Part shown: positions 59,914-64,000 of the stretch, piece after piece
How positions within the stretch are numbered: the first letter of the stretch is position 1
Layout of the letters: the number at the start of each line of letters is the position of its first letter
Assembly: GCA_900539595.1 (NCBI GenBank)
Contig: UQCQ01000002.1
Location: 62,001 to 126,000, forward strand
Reading direction: 5' to 3'
Length of the DNA: 64,000 nt
DNA from: an uncultured Mollicutes bacterium
GTDB taxonomy: Bacteria; Bacillota_I; Bacilli_A; RFN20; CAG-826
Notes under the pieces: model-generated
The model's input: the letters and a program-made list of their open reading frames with translations, nothing else
Database searches by the model: none
What the model was told of the DNA's origin: nothing
Made by a program: the position numbers and the translations under genes

Positions 59914-59938
59914 GCAAGCTTGCAAGGAAAGGATTTTT

Positions 59939-62314
59939 ATGAAGAAAAAACCAGCAATGCTGTTAACCCTATCGGCGATGGCCGTATTGGGATTGGCTTC
60001 TTGCGGGGGCCCCACGACTTCGGAACCGGGTTCTAGCATAAAGCCAGATGTTATCGATAGCATGTCGACGGTCATTACCAAAAAGGGATTGACCATTGAC
60101 GATGCTAGCGGCTCGGCGAGTGTTAAAGTGTTCACCGCTTCCGCTGACGGCCTCTATGAAGCCGGCACAACAATCGCCTTCGAAGTAAAGGCCAAGGAAT
60201 TCTCCGATATCACCGGAGTTTACTTCCAAGGCGTCTTGCTTTCGGAGGAACCAGGCTCCTTCTCGGTCACCATGCCGAACGTCGATGCGACGATCAAAGT
60301 CACCACTCGCGTTTACGGAGAGGAAGGACTCCTCGATCCTAGCGAAGTCGACGAAACGGTCGTACCAAAACTCGCTGCCGATAAAAAAGGCGATTACGAA
60401 TCCGTGAAAGCCGCTTACGCCAAACTCACCGCGGCCCTGGAAAAGTCTGCCGACGTGGAAAAAACGTTCCTCGGTACCTTCCAAGTCAGTGGCGAAGACA
60501 CCCCCGTCATTAAGGGGGCCATGAACCTTGGATCTTCCATCGGAGAAACCAGCTGGAAAGGGACTTTTGGAGCAAATAACCAAGTCTTCCTAGAAGGCAG
60601 GGATGACGATGGCAATTTCCTTTATAAGCAACGCGGCTATGATTCCTTCGGGCATTATTACGAAGAAAGCCAAGCCCTTGTGAAGCCCTCGATTGCGAAA
60701 AGCATGGTAGATTTAAATGGAAACTATAGTGCGGGACGTCACACGATTGTCGCGAAAAACGTCATTGCCGACACCACCGCAGAAGGGGAACCCGCGACCG
60801 CTGCCGCAGGCGAAATCCTTCAGAAGGATGCCGAAAAAGCAATTCATTCTACCGGTATTGGCCAAGCTTTGATCGACAACTACTTTACGGCAGGACAAAC
60901 CTATAACTTCGTCGATGAGCAAAAGACGGTTGAAGGCGATACCGAAATCGTTTCCTATAAGGCCAAAGTCGTTGCCCTTGACAGCGTCCTCGCCGAAGAC
61001 AAGAAATCCTTCACGACCACGCTTCAAGCCGTGGTTCCAGCGGTTCTAGTGAAGCGCTATACCTTGGTTTGCACTTTCGATGGCGATGGGCTTCTTACCC
61101 ACGTCGAACAAAAGGTGGAAACCACGAATCAAAAATTCCTCAACGAAGAGGATATGACGTTCGCGGAAGATGCAACTTTCACGACCATCAACTCTTTCTC
61201 GATGGATGCTGCCCGGGCCTACAAGAAAGACATCGCGTTCAACGATTTGTCCAAATACGCGATGACCGATTATTCCGTTAAATTCGCCACTGAACGCATC
61301 ACCGACGGCAACACGACGGTTCAGCTTGAAAATAACGAAGTCTATGCTTTCGGAACCATCGAGTCGATCAAATACACCTCCAATACGTTGGCTCTAGATA
61401 GCGTCGCGATCATCAACCCGGTTTGCCTTGGATTCAAAGAAGGCTTCGAAGACATGGGGGAATTCGACGCGAAGAACCAATACGTTACCTTGAAGGAAAC
61501 AGGAAAAGTCGTCCTTCTCTTCGATAACCTCTTTGGCCAAACCAAGGAAGTTGAATTGGACGTCAAGACCCCGAAGGTCTTCAAAGTCACGGGTTCCATT
61601 TCTTCCAATAAGGCCTATACGGAAACCCCGATTACGGTTCGAGCAATTGGAACTCCGAAGCAAGCCGACAACTTGGAATTGGGTCTTGATCTTGGAGACA
61701 ACGAGACTCAAGCCACTTTTGTTAAAGAAGCCGAAAAAGACGAGAATGGAAACACCCTCTTCACGATTACCCCAAAAGCGGAAGGCAAGCTGGATGGCTT
61801 TGTCTTCGCAGTAGGCAATCCGGATGTTAAGTACAAGTTCCACGCCGACGTCCTTGGCAAACCCGATTACGACACGATCATCCATAACCTCACGACTTTG
61901 ACAATCGGAATGCGCGAGGAGTATTCCAGTGGTTGGTACGACTACGCTAAAGGCCTCTACTTCAACTTCAATGCTCCTGTAGATGGCGTTGGCACCGGCC
62001 AATGGCAAGGCGAATACGACGATGACGGCGATATCACCTACTATCACGGAACCTTCCGCTACACGGTTACCAACAATAACGGCATCCCTGAGTTCAAGCT
62101 GACGAAAGCCACTCCGGAAACCGATGGATCCTATAAAGCCCTCGCCGTTTACGTGAATGCTTCCTACACCATTGAAAGCTTCGTCGTGGAATCCAACACG
62201 ACAATGACGTTCACCACCGATCGTTATTTCCTCAATTATAGTGATGGCCGAACCCAGTTCACGATGGCGACACAAGATTCGCGGATGCCACTAAACAAAG
62301 GAACCGAAAAATAA
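59939..62314 (+). CDS. 791-aa surface lipoprotein, member of a paralogous pair
   Basis: 791 aa. Signal with lipobox LASC (Cys22), then GG and a short Ser/Pro linker. An N-terminal domain (about 40-120) has KVFTASADGLYEAGTTIAFE and SVTMPNVDATIKVTTRV, which reads as a beta-sandwich. A linker with YESVKAAYAKLTAALEKSADVEKTF begins a long body of alternating strands. The same architecture, including the helical KLTxAxxK block, recurs in the next gene, so the two are diverged tandem duplicates. Function unknown. GGAAAGGA precedes the ATG; the next gene follows after 17 bases. Confidence 0.78.
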   Translation: MKKKPAMLLTLSAMAVLGLASCGGPTTSEPGSSIKPDVIDSMSTVITKKGLTIDDASGSASVKVFTASADGLYEAGTTIAFEVKAKEFSDITGVYFQGVLLSEEPGSFSVTMPNVDATIKVTTRVYGEEGLLDPSEVDETVVPKLAADKKGDYESVKAAYAKLTAALEKSADVEKTFLGTFQVSGEDTPVIKGAMNLGSSIGETSWKGTFGANNQVFLEGRDDDGNFLYKQRGYDSFGHYYEESQALVKPSIAKSMVDLNGNYSAGRHTIVAKNVIADTTAEGEPATAAAGEILQKDAEKAIHSTGIGQALIDNYFTAGQTYNFVDEQKTVEGDTEIVSYKAKVVALDSVLAEDKKSFTTTLQAVVPAVLVKRYTLVCTFDGDGLLTHVEQKVETTNQKFLNEEDMTFAEDATFTTINSFSMDAARAYKKDIAFNDLSKYAMTDYSVKFATERITDGNTTVQLENNEVYAFGTIESIKYTSNTLALDSVAIINPVCLGFKEGFEDMGEFDAKNQYVTLKETGKVVLLFDNLFGQTKEVELDVKTPKVFKVTGSISSNKAYTETPITVRAIGTPKQADNLELGLDLGDNETQATFVKEAEKDENGNTLFTITPKAEGKLDGFVFAVGNPDVKYKFHADVLGKPDYDTIIHNLTTLTIGMREEYSSGWYDYAKGLYFNFNAPVDGVGTGQWQGEYDDDGDITYYHGTFRYTVTNNNGIPEFKLTKATPETDGSYKALAVYVNASYTIESFVVESNTTMTFTTDRYFLNYSDGRTQFTMATQDSRMPLNKGTEK

Positions 62315-62331
62315 GAAAGAAGGTACCGATC

Positions 62332-64000
62332 ATGAAAAAAACCAAAACATTCGTTGCGGGCATGAGTTTGCTTCTTGTGCTCGGACTTGCTGGATGCGGC
62401 GCCGAAGTTCCTGCGGACTCCGCTTCCGTTACTAAACCCGATCCCATCATCAACGTCATCCCCGTCGACAAGACCGTCAAGGTCGAAGTCGGCGCGGTTG
62501 AAGGGGCCAGCGTCGTTTTAAGCGGCGAAGGCAAACAAGCCGACGGCTCCTTCCTTCCTGGCTCGAAAGCGATCGCAGAAATCACGGTCACGGCAGCCGG
62601 TAAAATCGTCGACTGGGTCGACGTTAATGGCAACCGCGTTGAAGATCCGGATGGTGATGGCAAATACGAATTCTTCGTTCCGAATTCCGACTGCACCGTC
62701 TCGGTGACGCTCGCGGAAGGACTCCCCGTGGTAAACGAAATCGCCGCGGACGCTTATCCTAGCCTTACCGAAGAAGAAATCGCCAACCCGGAAGCCGCCT
62801 ACAAGGCTTTTGAAAAACTCACCGAAGCGATCAAAAAGACCGAAGAAGTCAACCAACGTTTCGAAACCGGAGCAAACTTCAGCTTACAATGCGAATCTAT
62901 TCTCAGCGAAGCTTCGTTGAAGCCCTTTGCCACCCCGCTTGGATTCTCCGAAAGCAAAGACGTTAAAGGCGTTTATGAAGTCGGTTCTAACGACGTCATG
63001 AAAGGCGTTGTGACCTACACCTCATCAAGCAAAACCAACGTTTTCGAGTTCGAAAACGGCAAGATTGGCACGGATAACTTCTATCGTAGCCAGAAAAAAC
63101 TCTCCAATTCTCCTTCTTCCACGACGGGACAATTAAACGTCAGCCATGGAACGGATTCGGTGGATCTGCAGCGCGTCGTCGCCGATGACATGACCGCCGA
63201 ACAAGGATTCGTTGCTGCGGATATGACGAGAAAATCCGAAGCGGAAGCCGCGACCAAATCCTGGATTGGATTCGGATTGCTCGATTCTTACCTTAATGGT
63301 GGCAAATACGCCTTCAACTCGATCACCAAGACCGAAACGGCCGCTACCGACGAAGGTGCTGAACCCGTGGCTCCGACTTATGCGTTCCTCAAGGAACACA
63401 AGCTCAAGAAATTCGAATCGAAACTAGCCGAAGACAAAAAGTCTGTTGTCATCACAATCGAAGAGGAATACAACCAACGCGACGCTTCCTATAAGCCCTA
63501 TTTCGCGAAACGGATCCTCGAAATCACAATCGATGGCTCTGGCTTCTTGAGCAACGTCGATTATTCTTGGACCGAATTCGATTCCTCCAAGGGGACGGAT
63601 GGCGTTTATAACGATTCAGAAGCTTCCCGCGCTGTCAATACCTTCCACTTCGATGCCCAAAAAGGGTTCCGCAAAATGGAAGAAAAAGTCGATATGACCC
63701 CGTATTGCTTAACTGGCGGCTACTCGATGAAATTCAACTACAAGCTCGATGTGGACGGCAAAACGAAGACCATCGAAGGAGATGGAGCCTCGATGCAAGT
63801 CGGCGGGTCCTTCGAAATCTCCTCCTATAGCAGCTCTCCCTTCGTCATGACTCCTCTTGAAGAAGATGCGGGCAAGCCGAAATTCGTCCAGCCGATCTTC
63901 CTTGGACTCGACGATGCCGCGAAGGAATACCTCTCCTTCGAACCGGGCTCCACGAGTTCTAAGATTACGGCGAAGAAGATTGGACAAGTCACCCTCCGCT
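62332..64000 (+). CDS. Surface lipoprotein, paralogue of the preceding gene, 3' end outside window
   Basis: At least 556 aa; the frame is open to the last base. The start ATG 62332 has GAAGG about 10 bases upstream, and the signal has lipobox LAGC (Cys22). N-terminal domain with KTVKVEVGAVEGASVVLSGE and a calcium-like DPDGDGKYEF. Then AAYKAFEKLTEAIKKTEEV, equivalent to AAYAKLTAALEKSADVEKTF of the neighbour, and a body with YNQRDASYKPYFAKRILEIT. Similar order and length suggest duplication. Function unknown. Co-transcribed with 59939. Confidence 0.8.
   Translation, partial: MKKTKTFVAGMSLLLVLGLAGCGAEVPADSASVTKPDPIINVIPVDKTVKVEVGAVEGASVVLSGEGKQADGSFLPGSKAIAEITVTAAGKIVDWVDVNGNRVEDPDGDGKYEFFVPNSDCTVSVTLAEGLPVVNEIAADAYPSLTEEEIANPEAAYKAFEKLTEAIKKTEEVNQRFETGANFSLQCESILSEASLKPFATPLGFSESKDVKGVYEVGSNDVMKGVVTYTSSSKTNVFEFENGKIGTDNFYRSQKKLSNSPSSTTGQLNVSHGTDSVDLQRVVADDMTAEQGFVAADMTRKSEAEAATKSWIGFGLLDSYLNGGKYAFNSITKTETAATDEGAEPVAPTYAFLKEHKLKKFESKLAEDKKSVVITIEEEYNQRDASYKPYFAKRILEITIDGSGFLSNVDYSWTEFDSSKGTDGVYNDSEASRAVNTFHFDAQKGFRKMEEKVDMTPYCLTGGYSMKFNYKLDVDGKTKTIEGDGASMQVGGSFEISSYSSSPFVMTPLEEDAGKPKFVQPIFLGLDDAAKEYLSFEPGSTSSKITAKKIGQVTLR

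Overview
The window is 64 kb of a compact, moderate-GC bacterial chromosome with standard stop codons. TGA ends polA, dnaB, malQ and others, and tryptophan is TGG, so this is not a Mycoplasma code. The replication proteins are Gram-positive in type: a DnaE polymerase, a DnaB/DnaD-type initiator and a DnaI loader. Surface proteins are lipoproteins, there are no LPS genes, and the Opp proteins are large and carry insertions. Together these suggest an uncultured, probably host-associated member of the Bacilli near the Erysipelotrichales/RF39/RFN20/Mollicutes radiation. The placement is inference.

Layout. 1-1128: tail of an M13 metallopeptidase, then an AT-rich stretch with decayed gene remnants. 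1129-10409: replication and repair block with dnaE, polA and a mutM-coaE fusion on the plus strand, and dnaB-dnaI on the minus strand. 10410-16585: central glycolysis (pfkA, pyk, eno) with a PAP2 phosphatase and two small membrane paralogues; a DnaA-box cluster and a cre-like palindrome lie before pfkA. 16583-18906: capF-capG for UDP-N-acetyl-L-fucosamine. 18934-32479: a small KOW-like gene, then a minus-strand operon of up to twelve genes (sugar symporter, phospholipase-like protein, unknown, cardiolipin synthase, Fe-alcohol dehydrogenase, galM-galT-galK, YwaF-like protein, malQ, rimO). 32563-35321: heavy-metal-associated protein, Wzy/O-antigen-ligase-like protein, tRNA-Phe and tRNA-Asp. 35418-45160: an oligopeptide ABC transporter oppABCDF with greatly enlarged subunits plus an extra membrane protein. 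45301-64000: a surface-lipoprotein island with an M6 protease, six other large lipoproteins and rubrerythrin; the last lipoprotein runs off the window end.

How it fits together. A secreted M6 protease, an M13 peptidase and a large OppA-BCDF importer suggest peptide scavenging. The gal/malQ operon feeds hexose phosphates into pfkA-pyk-eno. capFG, the Wzy-like protein and the lipoproteins shape the cell surface.

Most notable: (1) OppC carries an extracytoplasmic insertion of about 375 residues, and OppD and OppF carry charged helical insertions at different positions. (2) Several first genes lack a Shine-Dalgarno sequence and have a -10 box ending only 4-7 nt before ATG, which predicts leaderless mRNAs. 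(3) Intercistronic terminators abut the next ribosome-binding site. (4) MutM is fused to CoaE. (5) DnaI has Arg in place of the Walker A Lys. (6) There are DnaA-box, cre-like and palindromic operator sites.
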